NCBI GenBank assembly: GCA_045579705.1 | Contig: JAZNMP010000008.1 | Location: 27,097-91,096 of the forward strand | Direction of reading: 5' to 3' | From: Lachnocurva sp045579705 | GTDB lineage: Bacteria; Bacillota; Clostridia; Lachnospirales; Lachnospiraceae | DNA length: 64,000 nucleotides | Shown: positions 25,896 through 37,843 of the stretch, in pieces | Layout: every line of letters begins with the position of its first letter | Position numbering within the stretch: the first letter of the stretch is position 1 | Program-made: the position numbers and the translations under genes | The notes under the pieces: model-generated | The model's database searches: none | Seen by the model: the letters and a program-made list of their open reading frames with translations, nothing else | Told to the model about the DNA's origin: nothing

Positions 25896-25921
25896 AAAAA
25901 GGTTGAGGAGGGTCTAACCAT

Positions 25922-28900
25922 ATGACAAAGCATATGAGTATAAGATTGGCATGGCATAACGAAGGCTGGAATGGGCACATCTGTCAGAAGCCATGTGAAA
26001 ACACATATTGCATTGGACAGCATTCATATCCGGGAGATTTGATAGCGGGTACCCGTGACGTTGAGTATGAAACTGCGCATGCAGGGGAACCTTGTTCTGA
26101 TAATCCTTGTGCAGTTGCATGCGGTCTCAGTGTTAATGCATTTGGTAAAGATCCGATAAAGGTACGTGTTGATACTCCTGACTTTTGGAAAAAAACAGAT
26201 GCTGATCCGATAAAGATAGATTTCCGCCATATACTGTCTGTACCTGGTGTTATGAGCAGATGTATAACGAAGATGTCGAGATCCACGGTAATTCAAAGCA
26301 GAAATATGATTACGCAAAAAGAAAAGAAGGATCTGAAAAGTACTTTGCTCAATTTGAGCCAGGGAAATCCCTGATATTTTATTATGCAGGATATAGCAAT
26401 CCGTTCTGCGAAAACGAGGAAAACAATTATGTGATTGCCGGTATCTCGCGTGTTAAGAGAATTGAACCAACATACTATTATGACAACACCAGTGAGGATG
26501 TACAGAGAAAATACGCCGGAGGTTTCGTATGGCAAAGACCAGTTACATCAACATATCCAGATGAAGGATTCTGTATTCCATATTGGAAATATCTGGATGA
26601 TGAAGACATCATTGAACGAATACTACTTAAGCCGCAGAATCGTTCGCCATTCAAATACGGAAGTCGAGAAGTTGACAATGACGATGCAATAGAGGTTGTA
26701 AACCAGCTTATTGCGGTTGTAGATGTTCTATTAGAAATCGGAGACGATACTGAGGATTGGAAAAAACGAAAGGAGTGGCTCAATAGCGTTCTTAATGAAC
26801 TGTGGACAGCTCGTGGACCATACCCCGGATTTCCTTCGGTTTTAGAGAGCCTTGGACTTCATGATTTGATATCGACATATACAGCCTTGACTACGGATAC
26901 GGACATGAAAGAGTATATGCAGTCAGTAAGAGACTTTCTTGATGGCAAAAGCGATGAGGTCAAGGGTATAGAGTTTAATAAGGCAAGCCTCAAAAAAATA
27001 CGGAGAGAATATCAGCTACTAGGGTCAGATACTTCAAATTTTCTGTTTGATACACTTTCGAGATTTGACCTGAGTGCGGATCAGGTTAATTGCATTATTA
27101 ATGAGGACAGAGAAAAGGTTTCTATCACAGCATCTATTGAAGAGATGATGGAGAATCCTTACATAATATTTGAACAGTACGTAGGATTTGATTTGGATGA
27201 TACGATTCCGTTTTATAAGATTGATAATGGAGTGATACCTTCTCCTGAATATGGAATCGATGAGATTCTTGATAATGGATCTACAGAGCGTTTACGTGCC
27301 TTTTGTGTTGATGAACTTAATAGGATTCCAGCTCACTCATTTGGAAAAGCCGAAACCATTCTGGAAAGAATAAATGCAAGAATAGATCGTTTGCCGGAAT
27401 GGAAAAGACATGTTTATAAAATGCAGAACTTCGAGGTGGAGCCAGAAATTCTTGATAAAGCACTTGAGAGAAAGAAGGATGAAAAGGGAATACTATTCCT
27501 CTATTTGAGAGAGGTTTATGAGGATGAGAGAACGGTTGAAGAAATCCTAAAGAATCTCGCAGACCGACCGGATATCACATTAAAAATGGCTATAACTCCT
27601 GATAAATTCAAGGATAGACTCAGAGTGAAGGATTCTCCGCTTATGAAGAAAGCGCCTGATCAATATGAGGAAATATTGGATCATCAGGCAAGTATTTGTA
27701 TGCAGATTTTTACGAAGCCCCTTTGTGTCCTTTCGGGAGCTGCGGGAACGGGAAAAACAACCGTGATAAAGTCTATCCTCGATAATATAGATCGTGTTCA
27801 TGGCGTGGGTACCAGCTTTTTATTGATGGCTCCGACGGGTAAGGCGGCTGAGAGGATCAAAACACAAAATGAAAAGCCATCAAAAACAATACACTCTCAC
27901 CTGGCAAAAAATGGATGGATTAATGAAAACTTTACATTGAAACGATCAGGTGGATCTACCGGACAGGATTATAACACCATAATCATAGATGAATGCTCTA
28001 TGATTGATCTTAATCTGTTTGCGACACTTCTGAAGTCAATCAATTGGAATAGCGTACAGAGGTTGATATTGATCGGAGATCCCAACCAGCTCCCGCCGAT
28101 AGGAAGGGGAAAGGTGTTTGCTGATACCATCGATTGGCTTAGACTGGAACATCCGGACAATGTTGGAACACTTACGGATAATATCAGGCAGCTTGTAAAT
28201 ACGGTCGAAGATAAGGGGCATGGAATACTTGACCTTGCTGAAATATTTATTCAGGAGAATCAGCAGACAGAAGACGAAGCGGAAACAGCAAGGTTAAAAG
28301 TAAGAAAGGAAGAACTCTTCGAGAATATTGTTGAAAACGGCAATGGAGATGTTGACAAAGATCTCGGTGTATATTTCTGGAATGAGCAGGAGGAACTTGA
28401 ACAGGTTCTGACAAACGTGATGATGCGCGACATGCAGAAGTATACAGAAATGGATATGTCGAGTGGGAAGGTTACACCGGATAAGCTTTGGCAGGAGATG
28501 ATACGAGATGAAAAGGGGAATAGTAATCCCGAGATCATACAGGTTATTTCTCCTTATCGAGGTGAATTTTATGGTACTGGATCATTAAATCTTCTCATGC
28601 AAAAAACATTTAATTACAAGTGGAGTCAAAAGAAACTTGACGGTATAGGTTATTTTGACAAGGTAATACAGTATAGAAACCGGCCCCAATCAGATCCAGC
28701 ATATGCATATGATTTTAGCAAAGGCAAAAACGTAAAGGCAGAGATCTATAATGGCGAAATAGGGTTAAGCAGAATACATGGCTTTGACAGAAAAGCTGAG
28801 GATGGAAAACAACCAAAGTATATCTGGCAAGGAAATGTTGAAAGAATACAAGTCGCTTTCTCGGGAAAGACAAGGCAGGGTTTCCTATATAACTACGGAA

Positions 28901-29586
28901 AAGAACTTGGAACGGATATTGATGGGAAATGGATCAAAGAGCAGAAGGTAATAGATAACCTTGAATTGGCTTATGCTATTACCGTTCATAAATCTCAGGG
29001 ATCTGAGTTTGATTTTGTATATATAGTTATTCCACACAAGGATAGTCATTTGCTTACAATGGAGCTGCTCTATACTGCAATAACGAGAGCACAGAAAAAG
29101 GTAACTATATTTCTACAACAAGATGTAGGCACATTGACATCATTGAGCCACACTGAAAAATCGGCGGTTCGTAAGATTAATTCGTCGGTTTACAAGTTTA
29201 GTCCTTTACCGGATGCGTTACTTTATGCTGGCAGCAATTGGTACGAAGACGGGAAGAATGTTGCTACTCTTTCAGAGTATTTCGTGCGTTCAAAGTCTGA
29301 AGCAATAATCACAAACATGCTTGTTGATAGGGAGATTCCTTTTAAGTATGAAGTGCCTCTTTATGCTCCGGATGGAACAATGTTCTTACCTGATTTCACT
29401 GTAAAATTTAAGGGAGAAGAGTACTACTGGGAACATGTGGGTAGACCGAACGATGAAGCATATATGGCTCACTGGGCAAAGAAAGAAGCATGGTATAACA
29501 AGCATTTCCCGGGGAAATTGCTGACCACCATAGAGAGCAATAATCTTTCTAAAGACGCAGCAGAACTGATAAACAAATACCAGTGA
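25922..29586 (+). pseudogene. RecD-like helicase with C-terminal PD-(D/E)xK-like nuclease, frameshifted
   Basis: Two overlapping frames (25922-26374 and 26260-29586) join into one protein of about 1,221 residues if one T is restored in the run at 26221-26223. The N-terminal 110 residues are rich in Cys and His (CENTYCIGQHSYPGD) and match no domain I know. The middle is helical. A RecD2-type SF1 core follows: Walker A GAAGTGKTTVIKS, Walker B IIIDECSMIDL, GDPNQLPPIGRG, TVHKSQGSEFDFVYIV and YTAITRAQKKV. The last 100 residues resemble a PD-(D/E)xK nuclease (YEVPLY, LPDFTV, YYWEHVGRP). GAGGAGG precedes the ATG. A helicase that unwinds and cuts DNA is the likely activity. The break may be real decay or an assembly error. 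Confidence 0.8.
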
Positions 29587-29622
29587 GTAATAATGAGATA
29601 CAAGAACAGATGAGGGTTTCGA

Positions 29623-32600
29623 ATGGATACATTAGAGAGAATCTACGATTCTAACAAAGCATTTGTTGAAAATGAGAATTTCAAAGGTGTTAAAAAGATT
29701 ATTGTAGATAATTATAGTGATGAAGCTCACTTTGTATATGAAATGCTTCAAAATGCTGATGATGCAAAGGCTACAGAAATCACGTTTGATCTTCGGGAAG
29801 ACAGATTAATTGTTTCTCATAATGGTATTCCTTTTGATGAAAAAGATTTGGAGGGAATTTGCAGCATTAGCAAAGGCACCAAAAGCGACGATTATACAAA
29901 AATAGGTAAATTTGGTATTGGATTCAAGTCTGTTTTTGTGTATACGGAATCTCCCCAGGTTCATTCTGGTTCATATGACTTTGAGATACGAGAACTTGTT
30001 CTTCCTAAAAGAATTAGTAATGTGTCAAAAGAAAAAGATAAAACTGTCTTTGTTTACCGTTTAATTCAAAGAAGACAAAAGATATTGCATGGGACAGAAT
30101 ATACAATAAGTTAGATAGTCTCCATGAAGAGGCTATTCTTTTCTTGAAGAACATAAAGAAAATAAACACCATTATAGAAGATGAAAGAGCTACGATTGAA
30201 AAGGTTGTTTTAGATAGCTACGACTTCTATGATTCGTCCGAATATGAATATATCAGAATAACCAAATTGGATACTGGAGACGAATATGATGAGGATGAGG
30301 ATGATGCGTCTTTTTACTATTTGTTAAAAAGGAATAATATAACTCTTCTTGATACTGATGACGAGGGCGAAGTAATTGAAGTGCCTGATCAGTCCGTTAT
30401 GATAGCTTATCTCTTAGTTGATGACGAAGTGCGCGCTATCAATGATGATCCATATTATTCACATGAAGATTGTTATTTCGTGTTTTTCCCAACCAGAATA
30501 CAGTCCAATTGTGAGTTCTTTATTCATGCTCCATTTGTGACAAAATCAAGCCGTGATACGATTGCGCTTAATAATGTATCGAATGACGAATTAATGAAAA
30601 ATATCGGTATTTTAGTGGCAGATAGTATGATTGTGCTTGCTAAAGAAAAGCAATTGTCCGTTGAATTGATGGAAAATATGTTTTTCTCAGACGCAGATGA
30701 AGGGTTTGGGAATAAACTAATATATGAGAGCTTCAAGGAAGAATATATCAGGCTGATTCGCGGACGAAGAGCTATTATCCCTTGCAACAATGATTCGTAC
30801 AAAAGCATTCACTCTGTCTTGTTTACTTCTGAAAGTGAGAATAACTATTCGCTAATGGTCGATCTCTTTGGAATGAAATGGCTTTCGGATTTCTTTGGCG
30901 TTCAGAGTGCATCGGGTGTTTGTTGGGTTAATAATCGTAGTGGGTATTATGAGTTTGTTCAGGAATCGTTTGGATGTAGAAAAATGACGATAGAGGAAGT
31001 GGTTCATTCTTTACGTGCGAACTATTATGAAGAAAAAACGACAGAATGGTTTATTGATTTTGTAGGGTTGCTTGTTGAAAAGAACTATTATGGTTTTGAG
31101 GTAAATCTTAATGGGCTAGATAAATTACCTTTGATAAGGACAAATAAACACAAACATCGTACTTTAGCACAGGCTGGAAAGATATATTTAAACAATGGGA
31201 CGATAGATGAGGCATTATTGGAAGACTCTAAGGTGAATTATCTTTATAGGGAGATATTTAAACTTAAAGACTATTCGACAGAGCTTAGTGATGCAAATGA
31301 AGCATTGAAATTACTTACATCAAATGTTGATGAAGAGTTTGATCAGCAGGTGGAAGCACTTCGGAAGGTATTGATTGCAATTGACAATAAAAAGATAACT
31401 TCAGAAGATATAAGTGCAAAGAGAATAATTCTTGTTAAAAACCAAAAGAGTGGAGAAGTAAAAAAGTTTTCATCCAAAGATGCATTAATCGGTCGTTGGG
31501 AAAGGACAAATGGAACGTTTGATCTTTATATTCTCTGTAAAAGTGTGGATATCGATTTGGCAGATGCTCGTTATCTTGATTCTTTTTCTGTTCAGGAATT
31601 AAAAAGACTGGGGTGCAAAACAGATGGATTATCTTTTTCTAAAGGAGATAGGTTTGATTTTTTTAATTGCAATGGTATGAGAGGCAAGGGCTGGGATGAA
31701 CGAAATCTTCGCCCATTAATGGGTAAGGCAAACAATAGGCTATTCCAGCCGTTATACCAATTCAATTATTTTGACGAAATACTACACGCTCCGATGAACA
31801 TCGAAAAATCGGTCATTATTTTACGCCTTGCAAAGGAATTTGATAATCAGATTAAAGATTGGGTTCAGTGGTCATCTAGGCAGGATTACAGTCCTTCGGT
31901 AGCATATCAGGGATACGATGAGTGTTATTCATTGTTTGGGGCCTCCCTAGTGTTAAATGAATGGATGATTAACAAAAAGGGTGAAGTGGTTCGACCTAAA
32001 GATGTTACATCTGAGGAATTGGCTGACGAGTACAGGAAGATAATGACCGCAGATATTGCGGACAAGTTAGGACTCAAAAGAAGTAGTTCCGAAAAACTGG
32101 AGTCAGTGAATCAGAAACTGGAATCAGATGGTTTCTTTGCTATACCGATTGAAGAAAAAGATGCCTATGAAGAGTTTAAGAGGCAACTTATAGCTAAGCA
32201 AACAGAGGCTGAATCATGGAATGAGGATGAACATAGAGTTGAAACGGATAAAAGTAGCTTATCATCTGCAAATGGGAGAACAACTACTAATGAAAGTTCT
32301 GAAGTTAAGTCGGAAAATGAAAACGAACATAGAGGTTCAACTACAGAGGGCAAGGCAAAAAGGAAAAAACGATTAACAGAGGATGTGGATGTTGATCAGG
32401 ATGAATATACACTAGCTACCATTGATTACAATAAAAAAATTGAACGAGCCATAGAAAAAAGGGATGCCGAAATTGAGAATATTAGACATTATGAAGAATT
32501 ACAGAGTCGAGCTGTAGAATCTGAAAAATACACTTATGGATGGTTTGAGGCACTCTTAGAAATGGAGAGCCTTAATAGTGGAGAGTCTAATGCAAATAGT

Positions 32601-34739
32601 AAGGAGGTCTCTATTAGCTTCGCTAAGGTCGAGAGAGAACCTGGAACAAAAAGGACTCTTGTTTTGAAGCATCCGAGTAGATACATTCCTCAATTCATGG
32701 AAGACTTGGCAGACATTCCGCTAGTGTTACATATGGGAGATCAGACCAAGACTGTAGCAATAGAAGTGGCAAACATAAAGTCGTATACCCTTCGCGTGAA
32801 GATGAAAAATGCTTCGGATATTGAAGGCATTGATCTTGATACTGTCACATCTGCAACGATTGACGCAAAGAGCCCGGTATTTCTGCTTGAAGAACTAAGG
32901 AAGCAATTTGCTGAATTAGAACTGGAAGATGATTTTAATATGCAGGAAAATCTTTGCGAGAATATAGAGTTTGTATTTGGACCTCCTGGTACAGGTAAGA
33001 CAACACACCTTGCCCAGAATGTTTTGATCCCGATGATGAGAGAAAACAAGGATTGTAAGGTGCTGGTTCTGACTCCTACGAATAAGTCTGCGGATGTATT
33101 GGTTCGTAGAATTATGGAAGTTTCCGGTACGGATCATACTTATAACAGATGGCTGGTACGATTCGGCGCTACTGGGGATGAAGAGATAGAACAAAGCCCG
33201 GTATATAGGGATAAAACTTTTGACATCCGTACTTTGGAAAAGAATGTAACGGTTACGACTATAGCAAGATTTCCATATGACTTCTTTATGCCGCAGGGGG
33301 CGAGGATATTCCTTTACGGAATTAATTGGGATTATATTGTAATCGACGAGGCTTCCATGATTCCGATTGCAAATATTGTATTTCCTCTGTATAAGAAGAC
33401 GCCAAGGAAATTTATTATTGCTGGAGATCCGTTCCAGATCGAACCTATTACATCTGTAGATTTGTGGAAAAGTGAAAATATTTATACGATGGTGCAGCTG
33501 GATTCCTTTGTTGAACCCAAGACAGTACCGCATCAGTACAAAGTGGAACTGCTAACTACACAGTACAGAAGCATTCCTGACATTGGACATATCTTCAGTA
33601 ACTTTGCCTATGGCGGAATACTAAAACACTATAGAAGCGCAGATAGTCAGCGTCCGCTGAATGTGGGGGATGATCTTGGTGTTGAAACGCTGAATATTAT
33701 AAAGTTCCCTGTAAGTAAGTATGAGAGTATTTATCGGTGCAAGAGACTTCAACATAGTAGTTCTTATCAGGTATATTCTGCCCTGTTTACATTTGAATAT
33801 GTTTGCTATCTATCAAGAGCTATAGCGGAGAATAATCCAAGCGAACTGTTCAAGATAGGCGTTATTGCGCCTTATAGGGCTCAGGCAGATATGATTGATA
33901 AACTGCTGGCTTCGGAAAAACTTCCTAAAGAGATTGATGTTCAAGTAGGAACGATTCATGGATTTCAGGGTGATGAGTGCGATATCATCTTTGCAGTGTT
34001 CAATACGCCGCCGTCAATATCAGCATCAAAGGATATGTTCTTGAATAAGCGGAACATAATCAATGTATCTATAAGCCGTGCAAGGGACTACCTGTTTGTC
34101 GTTATGCCGGATGATAATACTGAGAATATTGAAAATCTTCGGTTGGTGAAAAGGGTAGAGGATTTGATCCATAGAACGGAGGCGTGGACGGAGTTCCTGT
34201 CACCGGATCTGGAAGATTTGATGTTTGGTGACTCGAAGTATCTGGAAAACAATGCTTTCTCTACGAGCCATCAGAGTGTTAATGTGTATGGCTTGCCGGA
34301 GAAATACTATGAAGTTCGTACAGAAGATACCGCTGTAGATGTGCAGATTCATAAGGCGTCGAAGAATGCCGGGGGTGCAAGTAATGCTGTGGAAGAACCT
34401 ACGGACAACATAGAAAAAGAGGATTATGTAGATTCATATCAACTGAAAGAAGAATTAATCCCCGAGGAACTGAGAAAAGATGCTATAGATTTTCCGGTAA
34501 AGGGGGCGATAAAGGGGTGGTGCTATCTGGTTCCGTATGAGGGAAAATTGAAAAGTCATACGATCAAAAAGACTGAGGGTATGTTTATTCCGCTTATGAG
34601 AAACGGACAGGAGAAGATGGTTAGTGTATCGGTAGTCCCAGAGGATCGCATCATTTATATTTCGCAGGATATGTTCAAATTATATGAGCAGGCATTGAGC
34701 GAACTTGAAGGAATCATAATTTTGAAAGGTTTCTTTTGA
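29623..34739 (+). pseudogene. Sacsin/HSP90-type ATPase fused to Upf1-like SF1 helicase, frameshifted
   Basis: Frames 29623-30114 and 30144-34739 join into about 1,705 residues if one T is restored at the run 30053-30055, giving TVFV-LPFNSKK. N-terminus: GHKL ATPase of the sacsin type, with N-box EMLQNADDAKAT (near 43), SHNGIPFDEKDLEGI and GKFGIGFKSVFV (near 97). A long middle follows, with a charged linker at about residues 850-930. The C-terminal helicase has FGPPGTGKTTHL, VIDEASMIPIA, GDPFQIEPI, TTQYRSIPDIG, GTIHGFQGDECDII and NVSISRARDYLFVV, all Upf1/Dna2 style. It starts 36 bases after the other helicase. An ATP-driven clamp or sensor joined to a translocase is a plausible mode; no such named system comes to mind. 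Confidence 0.8.
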
Positions 34740-34787
34740 TGGTTATTTTGCATCAAGTGAGCAACAAAATGACGCATCAAATGTATA

Positions 34788-35249
34788 CTATAATTCATTT
34801 AAAGTTTTTTTTCGTTCAGGATTAGTATGGTTTTTTTTCATGATCTTGATATATTCAAAGAGATCACTCCTTGCCGTGTCGTTTAGCACAAAGAAATCTG
34901 CGATGAGCTGATCTACATGCGGCAATTCCGTGTAGTCAAAGATCTCTACAAGCTTTAAAGTCCGGTCAGAAAAATATGCCTTCTTCTGAAGGTTGATCAT
35001 TAGCCTTTCATTATCCGAAGGAAGCATCGGGAGAGTTTCTCCGGGTTCGTAAGGATTATCCTTGCATATCGAGTTGATCGGTATGTTAAGGATGTGAGAT
35101 ATTTTCAGGGCCGTGTCGAATCTGACTGCGGTATCCCTCTGAATAATTGAGTAAAGAGTAGTCGGCGCAATGCCGACTTTTTTTGCGAGCTCTTTTACGG
35201 TCATTCCCTTTTCATCAAGTATATTCTTAAGATTCTGTCCATATCCCAT
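34788..35249 (-). CDS. XRE-family transcription regulator of the IME
   Basis: 153 residues. Helix-turn-helix at about 10-60 (NILDEKGMTVKELAKKVGIAPTTLYSIIQRD), then a helical domain of about 90 residues with no recognised motif. Transcribed away from the mobilisation genes. Three copies of a TACG-N5-CGTA-like site lie between its start and the mob genes, which points to autoregulation and control of mobilisation. AGGCAAGGTATTA lies ahead of the ATG on its strand. It is the only minus-strand gene in the element. Confidence 0.88.
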   Translation of the reverse strand: MGYGQNLKNILDEKGMTVKELAKKVGIAPTTLYSIIQRDTAVRFDTALKISHILNIPINSICKDNPYEPGETLPMLPSDNERLMINLQKKAYFSDRTLKLVEIFDYTELPHVDQLIADFFVLNDTARSDLFEYIKIMKKNHTNPERKKTLNEL

Positions 35250-35296
35250 GATTAATACCTTGCCTTTCTATGACAGTATATCATTTTATCTTCCAG

Positions 35297-35395
35297 TACG
35301 CAATCCGTAATTTTGTAACAATAATAAAAATATCATATTGCATATTACGAAATGCGTATTATTATCTAAAAAATGCGCGTAGTACGAAATGAGTA
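35297..35395. promoter_or_regulatory. Three operator-like repeats upstream of the mob genes
   Basis: TACGCAATCCGTA (35297-35309), TACGAAATGCGTA (35346-35358) and TACGAAATGAGTA (35383-35395). The first two are dyads TACG-N5-CGTA, the third has one changed base. A half-site-like ATGCGCGTA lies between copies two and three. The sites follow the XRE gene start and are best read as its operators. Confidence 0.7.
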
Positions 35396-35489
35396 TTATA
35401 GAAACATGAAGCACGAAAACGAGAAAGTAGGGACCGGATATGTATCAGATGATCAGAAAAGGCGGGATCGGCGAACGGGCAGAGCCCAT

Positions 35490-35700
35490 CTATTACCGTC
35501 AGGTAATAGCGCACTTCTATATTCAACCTGTCGGTTGAATATGAACTTCGCCCGTGCCGGGAGCTTGAGCGTATATTGCCGAAGCAGTGATACGCTTTCG
35601 GTGCTTCGCACCGTCAAGGGGCAGGTCTCCGCTTCGCTCCGGTCCGCGCTGTGCAACCGTCCACTGGACGGTTAGCGCCCCTTGCGCTGCCTCCGGCAGC
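35490..35700. other. Candidate oriT: cluster of five perfect hairpins
   Basis: Between the XRE operators and the DUF3847-like gene lie CTATTACC/GGTAATAG (35490-35509), ATATTCAACC/GGTTGAATAT (35519-35542), CGGTGC/GCACCG (35599-35613), AACCGTCCA/TGGACGGTT (35655-35673) and GCTGCC/GGCAGC (35686-35700), all with perfect arms and loops of 1-4 bases. The stretch is GC-richer than its surroundings. It lies just before the relaxase genes, where oriT is usually found in mobilizable elements. The nick site cannot be named. Confidence 0.5.
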
Positions 35701-35742
35701 TATCCCCAGTGTAAACAATCATTTTTTGAAAGGAGCACATCA

Positions 35743-36075
35743 ATGGAAGAAAAAGGAAAGATTGACAAACCAAAACAGGAGTATCGGCAGGGAGAGGAGA
35801 AACTGGAACAGGAACGGCATAAACTCTCCAGACTGGAACTTCGGGCAAAGTATCAGAAGTCGCGTCACCGTGCCGAAAATGATCCGGAGTATGCCGCCCG
35901 TACTCACAGACTGTGTACCAAGGGTGGGGTGATCGAGCATTTTTATCCGGAGATAAAGGATATGACCGAACCGGAGTTTTATCAGATGATGGATAACCTC
36001 AATGCGAATTCTCTTGTAAGGAACCAGATTTTAACTCAGATCACAACTGTACATTTGGAAAGGGGGAGTACATAA
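35743..36075 (+). CDS. DUF3847-like mobilisation accessory protein
   Basis: 110 residues. A basic coiled-coil-like N-terminal half (EYRQGEEKLEQERHKLSRLE) leads to RTHRLCTKGGVIEHFYPE, then a short helical end. Proteins of this type (DUF3847) regularly precede MobA/MobL relaxases in Clostridial elements and may help the relaxosome; the role is not proven. Start at 35743 because AAAGGAG lies eight bases upstream; a longer in-frame start at 35587 would translate the hairpin region and is unlikely. The relaxase starts two bases after its stop. Confidence 0.75.
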   Translation: MEEKGKIDKPKQEYRQGEEKLEQERHKLSRLELRAKYQKSRHRAENDPEYAARTHRLCTKGGVIEHFYPEIKDMTEPEFYQMMDNLNANSLVRNQILTQITTVHLERGST

Positions 36076-36077
36076 AT

Positions 36078-37824
36078 ATGGCACTTTATCATTTCAGTCT
36101 CGGACATATCAAGCGTACTGCGGGACATACGGCGATAGCCGCTGCAGCATATCGCTCGGGTGAAAAACTGTATGACGCTTATTATGGAGAGACGCAGGAC
36201 TACGGCAGAAAAAAGGGCGTGTTCACTTCTATAATTTACGCTCCGGACTATGTGCCGGAAAGGCTCCATGACTGTCAGACGCTGTGGACAGAGGTTGAGT
36301 ATAACGAGAACCGTAAGGATGCCCAGCTTGCCTACAGCTTTGATATAGCCCTTCAGAACGAACTCACTATGGAGGAGAACATCGAATTGCTGGATACATT
36401 TGTCTGCGAGGAGATGGTGCCGCTTGGCATGATCGTTGATGTGGCGATCCATGATCCGGACAAGGGTAAGCACGGAATCCCGAATCCACATGGTCATCTT
36501 ACATCTCCTATCCGTCCGTTTTTAGAGAGCGGCATGTGGGGAGATAAGCAGCATCAGGAGTATGTTCTTGATGAGAACGGTGAGAAAATCCGTAAAGCAA
36601 ACGGAAAATATAAGACCATGGCTGTATCGAGTACCGGGTGGAACGATCCCGCGCTTTTGGAACACTGGCGCAGGCGCTGGGCGGAACTGGTCAATGCAAA
36701 GTTTGAGGAGAAAGGTCTGTCTTGTCGTGTCGATCATCGGTCAAATGAGAAGCGAGGTATCGATGAGATTCCGCAGGTGCATGAGGGCAGTGCTGTCCGC
36801 CGGATGGAAGCCAGAGGGATTGTTACGGAGAAAGGAAGCTGGAACCGCTGGGTTAAGAAAACCAATGACACGATCCGTCGTATCTTATCCGTCATCCGTG
36901 AGATATCCGATTGGATGAAGGAAATGCGCGAGGAAATCAGGAGGTTGGAAGAGCCTACCGTTGCGGATATGGTCATGAAGTATTATGACCATCGTAACGA
37001 GGTCGCACTCACCTATGATCACGGTATTCATACGGCACAGAAAACGAACCTTAAACAGATGAATAAAGACTGCAACTACCTCTTGAGTAATGGTATCACA
37101 ACACCGGCTGAACTGGAAGAACTGATACAGAAAAAGAAAGATGCGGTATCCAAAAAAAGAGGGCGTGATAAAGGATAAACGCGCGAAGGTAAGGGAATAC
37201 CGGGATCGTCTTAAGTCTATGGATAATTACGAGAAATACAAGCCTGTATTTGAAGAGTCGCAGAGGATATTTTTCAAGAGTAAGAAGGCTGAATTCCAGA
37301 AGGCTCACCGCAATGAACTGAACCAGTACCACAAGGCGAAACGTGAGCTTGATCCTTATCTTGTAGACGGCAGTATGGAAGCTGCGAGAGAGTTATGGAA
37401 TGAGAAAATCGATACTCTTAAGGCAGAGATAACGGAGGCTTTGAAGGACGAGGATCTTACACTACTTAAGGATGAGATAGCGATTCTTAAAGACATCAAA
37501 AAAGCAATCGAATTTTGCGTTAATCTAAACGGCAGCTCCGATGAAGGCAGTAACGATGGCGGAGAAGAGCCGGCGATGCCTGATAATAATTCGGAAGCAG
37601 AACAACAAAAAAAGCAGGCAGAAGAACAGGCACAGGCAGCCGCCAGACAGATGCAGTCAGAACAGCTTGCACGGCAGAACCATCAGAGTGCGCAGAAGAA
37701 ACCGACCCGAGAACGTGCGTCAATACATGGGAAAATGGATCATTATCAGAAACAGGTCGATGCTTATAAGGCGGAGCATTATAACACGCCCGGACATAAG
37801 CGCGAAGAGATAAATTTATCATAA
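36078..37824 (+). pseudogene. MobA/MobL-family relaxase, frameshifted
   Basis: Frames 36078-37178 and 37141-37824 join into about 581 residues if one A is removed from the seven-A run at 37152-37158 (giving DAVSKK-EGVIKDKRAK). The N-terminal domain begins MALYHFSLGHIKRTAGHTAIAAAAYRSG-like sequence typical of MobA/MobL, and the metal-binding His cluster is visible in NPHGHLTSPIRPF (near 138). The C-terminal part (NYEKYKPVFEESQRIFF) is helical, ending in a Gln/Ala-rich linker. The enzyme would nick oriT and pilot the strand. As read, the truncated protein keeps the whole catalytic domain, so partial activity is possible. Confidence 0.85.
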
Positions 37825-37843
37825 GTGAAGGCGGAAATTTATC

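Noticed and set aside
29990..30160. Programmed -1 frameshift joining the two halves of the ATPase-helicase gene
   Set aside because: No X-XXY-YYZ slippery heptamer or following structure is seen, and the other three broken genes of the element need unrelated repairs.
34740..34787. Terminator between the ATPase-helicase and XRE genes
   Set aside because: GCATCAA repeats are direct, not inverted, and no stem with a T run is visible.
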